DNA from: Diplolepis rosae
Lineage: Eukaryota; Arthropoda; Insecta; Hymenoptera; Diplolepididae
Length of the DNA: 64,000 nt
Direction: 5' to 3'
Assembly: GCA_030998225.1 (NCBI GenBank)
Contig: JAPYXD010000704.1
Location: 8,060,001 to 8,124,000, forward strand
Both the position numbers and the translations under genes were made by a program. The notes under the pieces are model-generated. The model was not told the origin of the DNA. It was given only the letters and a program-made list of their open reading frames with translations, and searched no databases. This document shows, one piece after another, positions 1-10,322 of the stretch (position 1 is the first letter of the stretch; each line of letters begins with the position of its first letter).

Positions 1-15
1 AGATTTTTAATTTTT

Positions 16-252
16 ATTTATGTTTTTATTATCTTCAGAATGTTTTATTTGACTTGGTTTTGGCATCACATTACTTTGAAAACATTTTTAATAGGATAAT
101 ATACGTTTTATTGGTAAATATTTTTATTCTGTTTTTTTTTTAAAGTCAAGTTTTTATTGATAAGAAATATTTTTATTTTCCATTTATGTTTTTATTAACT
201 TCAGAATGTTTGATTTGACTTGGTTTTGACCTCACATTGCTTTGAGAAAATT
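16..252. repeat. Imperfect direct repeat
   Basis: Two copies of about 70 bp (near 16-86 and 182-252) share the core TTCAGAATGTTT(T/G)ATTTGACTTGG followed by a matching CTCACATT/ATCACATT stretch. The spacing is about 166 bp. The segment is AT-rich and non-coding. It leads straight into the hammerhead-like motif at 296-325, so it could be the end of a Penelope-like or related retroelement; that link is inference. Confidence 0.5.
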
Positions 253-295
253 CCTCTTTGTAAACTACATGAGTTGGCTATTTTTATTGTATGCC

Positions 296-325
296 CTGAT
301 GATGTCTCTGGAGAAGAGACGAAAC
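296..325 (+). ncRNA. Hammerhead-ribozyme-like core (CTGATGA, stem II, GAAAC)
   Basis: CTGATGA (296-302) is followed by GTCTCT (304-309), the loop GGAGA and AGAGAC (315-320), a perfect 6-bp stem II, and then GAAAC (321-325). This is the order of the conserved hammerhead core. Hammerhead motifs are known at the ends of Penelope-like retroelements. A convincing stem III with a cleavable NUH triplet and a stem I are not obvious, so this may be a decayed or minimal copy. No Penelope RT or GIY-YIG frame is visible nearby. Confidence 0.35.
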
Positions 326-623
326 TTTAGCAAGAATTAAATGAGTTTGAAACTGATGTCTTATGTGTACCCGGTCATTGACTACTGCATTGTAATTATC
401 ATAGTAATGCATCGAAAATTTTTTCAATCTCCTGATATTTTTTAAGTCTCCTGATGAACATCTTTTGAGTTTTTGCTCAACCGATAGCGACGCTAGATAT
501 CGACATTTTTATTTTACTAATTGTGACTCTGTTCCGACTGAGTATATATTCAGCATGAATGCTGGATTGTTGTGAATTCATCGGCAGGATACCACGATAA
601 TATTAATAATTCCTAGTCAAATA

Positions 624-1400
624 TCACTTGCTTTCTCGCATGCCACGTATTAGAATTGGTTTCCAGGTTCGCTGGGTGAGTTTTGTGGAAAAGGGTAGGA
701 GGGTTTCGGCACACCTGGCTACGTTCATTTGGAGCCGTTTCTCACCGATTTCGTTCTTCAAACGCATCAATTGGCCAATGTAACGTTCGCTATTGATCAT
801 CTTACCTTTTTCAAGGTAGTCGATGAACAAAACTCCATGAGCATCCTGAAATACTGAGGCCATAACCTCACAGGCCCACATTTTCGTTTTTGGCCGCTTT
901 GGACGCTTCTCACCGACTGCAGTCCACTCGGCTGACGACCGATTTGACGCCGGAGTGTAGTGATGGATCCAGGCTTCGTCCATTGTCACATACCAAAGCA
1001 AAAAATTCTGTTTATTCCGGCGAAACAACTCCAAACAGCGCTCGGAATCAACGACACGTTATCGTTTTTGATCCACCGTGAGCAAACGCGGCACCCAGTT
1101 TGACAACAGCTTCCTCATAGACAAATGCTCATGCAAAATAGTGTACACACAGCCGCATGATGTCTTTAAGGTGTCAGCTATCTCACGCAATTTCAATTTA
1201 CGGTTTTCGAAAACGATTTGGTGGACTTTTTTTACGGTTTCCGGTGTAACTACCTCATTTGGCCGGCCGGAGCCTTCAGCATCTTCAGTGTCTGCACGAC
1301 CACCTTTAAACTCAGCATACCACCGAAAAATTGTTGTTTTTGATGGAGCAGAGTCCCCGTATCATCTTTCAAGCCATTACTGAGCTTCCACTGTGTTTTT
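624..1400 (-). pseudogene. Mariner transposase fragment
   Basis: The 136-codon frame at 624-1034 carries the first catalytic motif, VTMDEAWIHHYTP, and the downstream GVLFIDYLEKGKMINSERY block of mariner transposases. The second-Asp HDNA motif is absent, and the frame drifts into unrelated residues (after GEKRLQMN). Upstream (about 1080-1290, minus strand) a helix-turn-helix segment is readable, with LREIADTLKTSCGCVYTILH, but in another frame. The copy is therefore frameshifted and 3'-truncated. Family assignment rests on the D1 context; catalysis is impossible as it stands. Confidence 0.75.
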
Positions 1401-1650
1401 TTTTCATCAAAAAGCAATGGTAAATCAACACACGAAATTGTTTCGAATCCATTGTTTTGAGAATATCATGATTAGCGTCACTTAAATCGCTGTAACTCGT
1501 GGACCAAACATCAGAATGTCATGGAATTTTGACAGGTATCTTTTGAAGGTTGGTACTCATGAAAAATCATACACAACTTTTGTTGGCAACGCCATCTATG
1601 TGTCAGTCCCGGGACTTATCAATCCACGTGTTATAACTCATACATCCTGT
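624..1650 (-). mobile_element. Truncated mariner (DD34D-type) transposon relic
   Basis: Minus-strand mariner. The 5' end is near 1650, where the reverse complement reads as a terminal segment with TAAGTCCCGGGACTGAC. Coding similarity runs from about 1400 down to 624. The part beyond the second catalytic Asp is missing or scrambled at the low-coordinate end, so the element is truncated and only the 5' terminal region can be proposed. No target-site duplication was found. Confidence 0.7.
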
Positions 1651-2072
1651 TAATTCTACATTTACAGAAGTTTTGTGTTCCTCACTTCGATTATTAAAAA
1701 TTTTCTGAATATTCAATTAATATAAACTGATCAACAATCAAAACAACTCATGAATAAAACATTAGTCAATGCTAATTTAATAGGAGTTAATATTAACAGT
1801 ATTCAAATTTATAATATAACATTTTGCGGATTGGATAAATTATCAATTTGCTTTATATAACAATACCAACTGAATAAATTGATATAAAAATCATGTTTAA
1901 ACATTTGTATAATAATTGTTTTCGAGTTAATTTACATTTGAGCATTGAATTCTAATATACATAGAAATGTCAGAGAGGAAATGTGTAAAAAATTGAAATT
2001 GTTATTTTTGTAAGCAGACTTACAAAAAGGTTTGACTGGATCAACAACATCTTTTTAGTTTAACTACAGTAT
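1651..2072. other. AT-rich stretch, nothing recognised
   Basis: Low-complexity AT-rich DNA with no open frame, repeat pair or RNA gene that I can support. Confidence 0.5.
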
Positions 2073-2325
2073 TTTGACAATAAAATAGAATACGTGCCAA
2101 TGCACACAATTCGGGAAATTACGAGATTCGCGACAATGCTCGCAGGACTGATCGCGCCTCGGCTTTGTCTCGGCTTTGCCTCAGCTACGTCTCGGCTTTG
2201 CCTCAGCTACGTCTCGGCTACGCCTCGACTACGCCTTAGCTTCGATCTCCTGCGAGTATTGTCGCTCGTCACGCAATAACCCTCATTGTGCGCCTAGGCA
2301 CGTAACATACTATTGTCAATGTATC
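2073..2325. mobile_element. Palindromic MITE with a minisatellite loop
   Basis: Inverted arms of about 65-75 bp (near 2073-2147 and 2250-2325) share TACGTGCC, GCACACAAT/GCGCACAAT and GCGACAAT(G/A)CTCGCAGG. The loop (2150-2245) is a degenerate GC-rich minisatellite built from TCGGCTTTGCC/TCAGCTACG units. Related arms occur at 31093-31150 with 32496-32576, and at 62888-62950, so this is a dispersed family. No transposase is encoded. The short frame at 2094-2279 is a product of the minisatellite. Confidence 0.75.
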
Positions 2326-3110
2326 GGAATGACTTAGTTCAATCATCAAAGCTTCTTTTCTGGGTGCATGTTATGTATTGTGATGTTGACATCATATGGA
2401 AATAAACTGGACATGAGCATCTTTGGGTGAAATCACACATGAATGATACAGCAATTCATCGGTTCGCACACTTACAAAATACAGATGTGTCTGGAATCTC
2501 ACGAAAATGGAAGCAGTCGAATTCAATTGTGCTCAACAGGAAACCATTTCCTTCAAGCACTATTGCCGCTTAATAGTATTAACCTTAGCGAAATAAAACT
2601 AAATGCGATTTCTCGCCTCACTACAGAAGACCAACAAATCTTCTAACTTAACACGTAGCTTGAAACGCTATTAAACGCTTCTTGACGAACATCTTTTAGG
2701 AATGGTTGAAATGTTTGTAATTGATGCTGAGTAAATAAAGACATTGCATGGAGAGAAATAGTTCAATAAACTTTACTCATCTTTTGCGCAACGTTGGGAC
2801 ATTTTGACAAGTGGAAGATTATTTAATATTATTTTAATAATTTCTTAATGTATATTCTGAAAGTTTACTCTGCTTTTTTAACCTTACCTAAAATGTAATG
2901 TATTCTTCAACATCTGGTACGTCACAAATTATTACAATAATATTAAAGAATCTTCAACTCGTCCACATATCCCAACTTTGCTCAAAAGTTGAGTGAAGTT
3001 TCTCGAATTATTTTCCTGCGTGTGATTGATAAATTACAAAACGCCTCTTTTTACATTCTCATCGTGGATGAGAAGGTATTGGTTTTATGTGAAAAATGAC
3101 TTTTGAAATT
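2326..3110. other. AT-rich stretch, nothing recognised
   Basis: AT-rich. The 67-codon frame at 2443-2646 has no recognisable motif and no supporting context, so I do not call it a gene. Confidence 0.4.
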
Positions 3111-3169
3111 TTTATCAAATCTTTACGTTTTGAGACCCCCTGAGTCAGAAAAAACGGTTTTTACGAAAG

Positions 3170-3190
3170 TGTCTGTCTGTCTGTCTGTCC

Positions 3191-3230
<40 letters not shown>

Positions 3231-3236
3231 GCCTGT
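3170..3236 (+). repeat. (CTGT)n microsatellite
   Basis: About sixteen CTGT units, interrupted once by CCGT and ending in GCCTGTAGG. It produces spurious long frames on both strands (poly CLSV and TDRQ peptides). Confidence 0.95.
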
Positions 3237-3469
3237 AGGTCGTGTGCGGCATAATTCTCGACAGAATCATCAGATTGAATTGAGCTTTGGTATACTTTAT
3301 CGGAGCCAAAAAAGTAAGGACAAGTTCGTTAACCAGCCACATCCAATCAAAATTGAGGGATTGAGCACTACTTTTGTGTTTTTGAAAATAAATTTTTGAA
3401 AACCTCAAAAATTTCAACACTGGTTTTTGATAGTGCTCATAAATCTCTACAAATTATCCTGATAAAATT

Positions 3470-4080
3470 TTTTAATTAAATCATAATTAGAAATGTTACA
3501 GCATATTCAAATTCGAAAAAATTCAATATCAAAATTCCATTTTCCAGTTAAATTATACGAGATACAAAAAAACGTTATGACACAATATTATTGAATACAT
3601 AAAGACCTACTAATTTGAATTGTAGAATTTTTTCATAAGATGCATATTTATCTTTTTAATTAAAAAAAAAACTATTGAAAATCCAAAATTCAATTTTTTA
3701 ACAATAATATGTAAAATACGAAAAAAACGTACGAATACAAAGTTGTTCGTTTCAAAAAGATCTACAAATTTTGTCTGATGCAGTTTCTGGTGAAACATAT
3801 ATTTTTCGTTTTAATTCCAAAAAATACGTTTAAAATTCAAAAATTCCATTTTTTAGACAAAATATGTGAGATACAAAAAAAATGTTTAGATGGAAAATTG
3901 TTTGCCTAAATGAGGTTCACAAATTCTCATTAAGACATTTCGGGACAGGATGTATATTTTATGTTTTGATTTTTAATATTAAAAAAATTGGATTTTTTTC
4001 ACCAAAATATGTGAGATACGAAATAAGCGTTGTTCTGTAAAATCGTTTCCTTAAATAAGTTCTACGATTGTTTTTTTCTT
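3470..4080 (+). repeat. Degenerate ~150-bp tandem repeat
   Basis: The anchor (A/G)TATGTGAGATACGAAA and its variants recur near 3560, 3714, 3868 and 4014, a period of about 146-154 bp. Each unit also has an AAAATTCCATTTT-like block upstream and a GTTCTACAAATT-like block downstream. It follows the (CTGT)n tract and looks like an old satellite or the body of a non-autonomous element. No coding potential. Confidence 0.6.
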
Positions 4081-4154
4081 TTTGAGAGATTTGGAAGAAA
4101 ATAAATTATTTTAATCATGTAATTTGTTAAAAAGTGACTGAAATGTATACAGAA

Positions 4155-4535
4155 AATCGAGCGCGAAGCGCGATCTTCATGATGAGAATGTGTTCCTTAA
4201 GGCTGATAGAGCCTTAAGTAAATTGAATTTCCTGTTTAACTTAAATTCAAAAAGAAATAGAGTGACTTTGAGAAAATGTGTAATTCACATCATCTGTAAT
4301 ATAATTATAAAATTAGTTTGAGCTTCAGTATCAAATTATAAGAAATAAACTTAAATGTATGCGGAGAGCACAAGACCGAGCGCGAAGCGCGAGGTCCAGA
4401 AGGAACGGAGCGCGAAGCGCGACGATCGAATCGCGCGCCCCAGGCGCGCTCAAACTTGCGAGTGAAGCGAGCTGCACGCGAAGCGAGCTGCGCGCGAAGC
4501 GCGCGATGAGAATGTGCCCGCAAAGCGGGCAGATT
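4155..4535. repeat. GC-rich cluster of short hairpin palindromes
   Basis: In otherwise AT-rich DNA, 4371-4535 is packed with short self-complementary words: GCGCGAAGCGCG (several times), GCGCGCCCCAGGCGCGC, GCGAGTGAAGCGAGC and GCCCGCAAAGCGGGC. An isolated GAGCGCGAAGCGCGA lies at about 4159. Each forms a 4-7-bp stem with a 3-5-base loop. The frames on both strands here are shadows of this composition. Function unknown. Confidence 0.7.
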
Positions 4536-4546
4536 TTTTATTTATT

Positions 4547-5546
4547 CCCAGGTAGAAATTTCTTAAGTTTCACTTGAAAGTTGATTAGTTAATAGTAAGT
4601 CAAAACTAGTGAGAAAATATTCGTAAAGAACTTTCTAGTTATTTGTAAGTTCAACTATTACAAGTTAAACTGGAGTTAAACTTGTCTAGTTTCCCACGTG
4701 ATTAACTTTTGAATATTGCTTGTAAGTAATTGTTGAGGCATTTGTAAACGAAAACTTGGAGTCATTTAATTTAATGTGTGCGTACTAAAAATACAAGTTA
4801 AATGTCAACGTAAAATTTTGTGCGTTTGTAAGGTGTTAGGAAAAAACTTTTGCATATCGTAAAATGGACCGAAAAAGGGAAGGAAACAGAAACTGAGTGA
4901 AACGGTTTCGTAAAAGGAGAAAAATTAGCGAAAAGTATCAGTATGAGTCTGGTAAGTATTCATAGCAATACGTCTATATTTTATGGATTATGACATTATT
5001 TTTTCAATAAACTTCGCAATGTACCTTGTTTTGTTTCTTGGCCAAAATGTTGCAAAAGCATGTCACGTACAATTTATTCTTTAATCTACAAAGTCTTTTG
5101 ATTACTTTCTTACTTAATCTATAAATTCCTCGGGATCCCGCATAAGTTTTCGTTACCTGGTTTTCATAAACTTTTTTGTATTCTCATTTTTGGTATTAGG
5201 TTTTTATATAACAGTTTTTGTGACAGACGGATCAACTGATGCCGACAAATTTTTTGGAATCGTCGTTCAAGGCCCATCAACATTGGATTTGATTGATCAA
5301 AACCTTCACTCAGATTTGTGTACATATGTGAGATTTCAATTCCTAACAAAGAATTGTCTACTGCCTCAAAAATAACTAAAGAGTGCCTTAACAATACTTC
5401 AAAAGTTTAGACTTACTAATAACTTAAATGGCGTAGCATTACATTTCTTCAGAATACCTTACAAGTTTTCCTCAAGAGGTCCTCACTAGTTGAAAAGGAA
5501 AACTTACGAGTATCTCAAATAAAACTTTTGAAAATTTCTACTTGGG
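4547..5546. mobile_element. ~1-kb TIR element (CCCAGGTAGAAATTT ends)
   Basis: The left end, CCCAGGTAGAAATTTC, is the reverse complement of the right end GAAAATTTCTACTTGGG with one mismatch and one extra base. Subterminal segments also match in inverted orientation: TAGTAAGTC and ACTAGTGAG on the left, GACTTACTA and CTCACTAGT on the right. No transposase frame is present. The target-site duplication is unclear. The element is probably non-autonomous. Confidence 0.5.
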
Positions 5547-5795
5547 TTAGGAACTTCCTTTTAAGCAGGCCTCGCACTGCTTTGTGACCTTTAAAAAAGT
5601 AGCAAAAAGTAGCCTCAGTGTCTAAAAAAAGTAGCAAAAAGTAGCCCAGGCTTTTAGATAGAGAAAAACAGTGAAATGTTTATTTAGTTATTTTTTAATA
5701 TAAAAAATGAGGCTAATTTTAAAATAAAAACAACAGGAAAGTAATTTACTAGTTTCCATTACACATATTTAATTAAAAAAACGTGTTTATATCAA

Positions 5796-7681
5796 ACATA
5801 TGGGTCATTCCATATCAGATTTACAATCAAAATTTTGATTAACCTGAAAATTGTTTCCTCGTTCTAGAGAGGAAAAAAAATGACACGTATTTTTTTTTCA
5901 AGATGATATGTACATTTTTCAAGTTATTGATTTTTTTATTTTCAAAGTGCAAAAAATGTTTTTTTCAATACTGCTTCTAATATTCAACAAAGAGTATAGA
6001 ATACATAAATGAAATATGCCATGGGATCTACTATTAAGTCCATGCTTTGATGAAAACTCAGAAACGGTATTTAGTACTTTCTATGCAACAATTAAGTAAA
6101 CAAATGGAATTATCTCAAAAGGGACATGTCTGAATTGAATAATTTTTTGTGTAATTTGTTCGTTAAGTACACAGAACTTTGTGTCAAAATTTGGTAGTGG
6201 ACCGTTTGATACTTTTCGAGAAAAAAATTTTTTTGTGTGACCGCGCTCTTGGAGCGCGCAACGCGAAGTGTAGAGGAGCACACTCAAACATTTGTAAGTG
6301 AGTACCATATTCCGATGAGGATTTTATGCAGTTCCCACAAATAAAAGTCGGTAAATAATAAAAAGTCTTTTAAGAAAGAAACACTGTTTAATTCGAAAGC
6401 AATCATGTAATTTATTAACAATGCACTTTTACATCCAATACTTTGAATTAAATGAAAATTCAATTGTTGTCAGTTTGTAATGTTTGTAATGGTGTCGTTA
6501 TTTGATCATACACAGACCTTTGAAGACTAGCTTTTCGTGCTTGCCTTTCAGGAGTTTGACGTCATGTTTGAGCGTTTTTTTAATGTGCAACATTTTAGCG
6601 AAAAACCAAGATTGACGTTATTTTGTGCTTGATTTATATTTTTAAAAGCCGTTTTCAAAATAAAAATCGTACCACCTCTGCGGCAAGCAGACATTTTACA
6701 ATTAACGGATTAAATAAATTAAAGTGCCAATAGCGGGAAAACGTATTATCTCAAAGTGTCCGTTTTTTTATGCATTTGAAGAGCATAAAGTCTGCTACTT
6801 TTCCACCAAACCTTAGCCCTAAAATGTTAAAAATTAACTGAGATATTAATTTGTTTAACAAAAGCTAAATTTACCGGTTTTTTCGAATTTTCTCCGCTTC
6901 TAATTATCCAATCAGATCAAGTGACAGCTTTTTTTGTTGGAAATTCAATTGTCTACAACTTAACGACTAATGTCATCAAGATTGGATAATTACCTTTAAT
7001 GTTATAAACAAAAAACTAAAAAAATTGCGATTTTTTGGTCATAAATGTTGATAAAAAATTTATAAATCATATTTCATTGTCCAAAACATGACACAATTAC
7101 TCTATGACCAACCTTTCTTCTGATGGCGCAGTCCGCTTTCTGAAATAAATAATGTCATAAATCATTCATAATAAATGCCTTGTTGCTTGTACTATCGATT
7201 CTATACTTCGCGTTGCGCGCTCCAAGTGCACGGTCACACAAAAAAAAATTTTTCTCGAGAAGTATCAAACGGCCCAGTACCAAATTTTGACACAAAGTTC
7301 TGAGTACTTAACGAAAAAATTGCACAAAAAATGATTCAATTCAAACATGTCCCTTTTGAGATAATTTCATTTGTTTACTTAATTGTTGCATAGAAAGTAC
7401 TAAATACCGTTTCTGGGTTTTGATCAAAGCATGGACTTAATAGTAGATCCCATGGCACATTTTATTTATTTATTTTATACTCTCCGTTGAATATTAGAAG
7501 CAGTATTGAAAAAAACATTTTTTGCACTTTGAAAATAAAAAAATCAATAACTTGAAAAATTTACATATCATATTGAAAAAAAAAAATACCTGTCATTTTT
7601 TTTCCTCTCTACAGCGAGGAAAAAAAATTTCAGGTCAATCAAAATTTTGATTGTAAATCTGAAATGGAATAACCCATATGT
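5796..7681. mobile_element. Fold-back element with ~480-bp inverted arms
   Basis: Arms 5796-6274 and 7200-7681 are long inverted copies of one another, about 90% alike by eye. Ends are ACATATGGGTCATTCCAT and ATGGAATAACCCATATGT. If TA is the target site, the element proper begins TGGGTCATTCCA. The 925-bp loop has no frame longer than about 60 codons. Inner arm ends carry the GC-rich word GGAGCGCGCAACGCGAAG. This is a non-autonomous TIR or fold-back transposon; the superfamily cannot be set from the sequence. Confidence 0.8.
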
Positions 7682-7845
7682 AGAAATGCGCAAAAAAGGG
7701 CGATTACAAAAGTTCTTCCATCCTAATTTGTTTCTTAACCAGACGCTTGCTGGTATGAGAAATATATTCGCATTTAATCAATTTTACTTGATCGATTGTA
7801 AGGTTTATTAAAAAATCGATTTATATATTTGCGTTACTTTTTTTT

Positions 7846-7993
7846 TGTAAAAAGTGAACTGCGCAAGCGCCTATTACGATACAGCGGAGCATAATCTTCT
7901 TCTTATTCTTCGTACACCGTTGGTACCGTACTGACAAAGCCTTGTACATTTGAACTGCGCATGCGTCTATTACAATACGCTACTACTACACAA
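7846..7993 (+). repeat. Dispersed repeat, copy 1 (second copy at 62.6 kb)
   Basis: CGCCTATTACGATACAGCGG, a TTCTTC-rich tract, AGCCTTGTACATTTGAACTG and CGCTACTACTACACAA occur in the same order at 62610-62765. Within the copy, the CTGCGCATGCG(C/T)CTATTAC word is itself repeated at both ends. Non-coding; probably part of an undefined mobile element. Confidence 0.7.
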
Positions 7994-8167
7994 TATACAA
8001 TTATTATTTAATTACAAGAGAAAAAAATCTTGTTAGGAAAAGTATTTTTTATTCCATTTTCCTGAAAAAGTAGCTTATAGTAGTACTGGACCGAAAAAAG
8101 TAGCCAAATAGTAGCCTCATGCGCAAACAGTAGCAAATAGTAGGGGAGTGCGAGGACTGTTTTAAGT

Positions 8168-10322
8168 TGTGCAACCAAGAATGGGATACTAAAAAAGCAA
8201 GTCATGCGTATGCACAGTATTATAAAGTCAAAAGATTATATGTCTTTTTAAAATCAAACTTTTTCTTCATTAATCAAGCAACTAATCATTTAGAATTCGA
8301 CTCCTCAGTTTTTATCCAAGTTGAAAATTGGATTTTTCATTTTCATTCAAGCCCGAAAATTATTTTTAACTTAACTCTGTCACTTTTTTTATCTAGTTGA
8401 GGCACTAAAATATTTTGGGAGCCAGTTGTTTTTTTAAGATTTTAAATTGGATTTTTGAAAACGTTTTTTGTCTCTCTTAAGAGTCATGAAAATGTTACAT
8501 ATGTGCTTTTGCTGTACAACCCGTAGGTTATCATTTCTATATGTTATCATTGTACAAAAAAATTTTAAATGTAATTTTGATGGATGGATTCATCAGGAGA
8601 CATTTCTTTAAACTCGTGACAGCTTTTTTAATAAGTTTTGCTACGATACTTGTGCAACGTTATTTTGACACTTCAAGGGGTGACTTTTTCTTTTGGGATT
8701 GCTCTATTGAAAATTAGAGGTGTGCAAAGAGATTGGATTCGATTTTAATCCGATTGTGACGTCTGACGACACACATTATAAAAGTTTATTTTATAAAATT
8801 TATAATTATATTCTGGAAGAGAATATAATTATTATTTTAGTTTTTGGTCTGGAAAATTAATTCTAGTAACACGGGAATACTGTTTTTAAAATTATTCTTA
8901 ACCAATACGAGCTTATAACATAAGACATAAAAATGGGAAAAAAACAAGGCGAATTTCAGACAAAGTCGTACTATTCTCATACAAGGGAGCACGCCACTTT
9001 GTTCTTAATTCTAAGGATTTGGATTGGAAGGAAACAAAATATACAAATGTTGGTACTGGAATGATTACCAGCACCCAAACATTTGTAATAAAAATATTCA
9101 ATTAAAAATAATTCAAAAGAGACAGAGGGAAAAGATGTAGAAAGTACACAGTAATTTGATATTAAACTTACTTTTATTTTTGTTTTTTTTTTTTAAATTC
9201 TTTTTGCAAAATCCTGGAAAATCGAATGTTGAATAGTTTGAAAACTCCGTGAGAATCCGTTGCCCTTTTTTTAAAATACTTGGAAATGTTTGTATTTATA
9301 GGAAAACCGTCGAAAAGAAATTATTAACTCGTAACGTTAAAAATTTTAAAACTTGTGGCCGAGTATGTGGAAACGTGTGTAAGGAAAGAACTGAATTAAA
9401 AATGAATATGCATAGCTTTTATGTATTTTCTTCTTGTTCCTTTCTACTTGAAAATCTTTTAGGGGAGTTGAGATTACTAGTGTCAGTTTTTTGATTGGTT
9501 GAATATCTATAGCAACTAGTTACGCCCCCACAATATTAGGAGAAAATTCTAAGGGCTGACCCTTTGGGTTGGGCCTTGTAGGAGTTGCCAAATTTTTCCA
9601 AGTTCATCGATTTCCCAAGAGATGGCGACAGTTGTACGTTCTTAAATGAACTACGTTATAAATTCCTTTTTCAAACAATTATGTTTTACAGGACTTATTA
9701 ATTTTGAATAACAAAAGATCTAAATTACACTATCGTTTATTTAAATATTAAATTAGCTTACAAAATCGTTAAATTAAATTAACTATGTTTCCATTTAAAA
9801 TTTAAAAGAATCATTATTATTTAAGACTAATGCACATTTCATAGTTGATTTTCTAAATTATTCTTATTAAACAACGAATGTTTTGTTTGAATATAAAAGA
9901 TCTCAAATTTAAAAGAGAAAATTCATACCCAAGTTTTCTCTTGTAAATCGTTTCTTAAAACATAAGCACTTATTCTAAAATTTGATTTTGAGTAGTAATT
10001 TTCTATTACCCTGATTTAACGTTTTTTTGATTATAGAGAAGGATGTGATAATTTGACGTATTCGAAACAAATTAAAAATGTGCGCGAAAATTATTCATAA
10101 AATACATATCCGATTACATAATCGCGTCGGTAAAACATAACATTTCTATCATTTCAAATCTTGAATAACGGTAGTTTAATTAACTTGAATTGTTAATTTT
10201 CCTAGCACTTAGTTTATACACTTATGTATTTTGAAATCGGTTGCAAATTAAACTGGATCTTCTGCAAATAAGTTTGGTTTTAAAATTTATGAACTTAAAA
10301 ATATGTTTATAAAGAATAGGTA
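8168..10322. other. AT-rich stretch without recognised genes
   Basis: About 2.1 kb of AT-rich DNA. Frames of 60-81 codons (for example 9249-9494) lack motifs and context. No inverted-repeat pair was found. A GAGGTGTGCAAAGAG-like word near 8726 is too short to interpret. Confidence 0.4.

Larger units (their letters stand above)
5566..8159. mobile_element. hAT-like non-autonomous element enclosing a fold-back insertion
   Basis: The left end reads CAGGCCTCGCACTGC. The right end, on the reverse strand, reads CAGTCCTCGCACTCC. The flanks share TTTTAAG (CTTTTAAG at 5558-5565 and TTTTAAGT at 8160-8167), close to the 8-bp duplication expected of hAT elements. Subterminal GTAGCAAAAAGTAGCC-type motifs recur near both ends. 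No transposase frame is present. A large fold-back element occupies 5796-7681, so the original shell was only about 0.7 kb. The hAT assignment rests on the ends and TSD only. Confidence 0.5.

Noticed and set aside
3103..3420. Open frames on both strands through the CTGT tract
   Set aside because: Peptides are simple repeats (CLSV, TDRQ) forced by the microsatellite.
4305..4577. Arg/Ala/Ser-rich frames on both strands
   Set aside because: Created by GCGCGAAGCGCG palindromes; mirrored on both strands, no domain.
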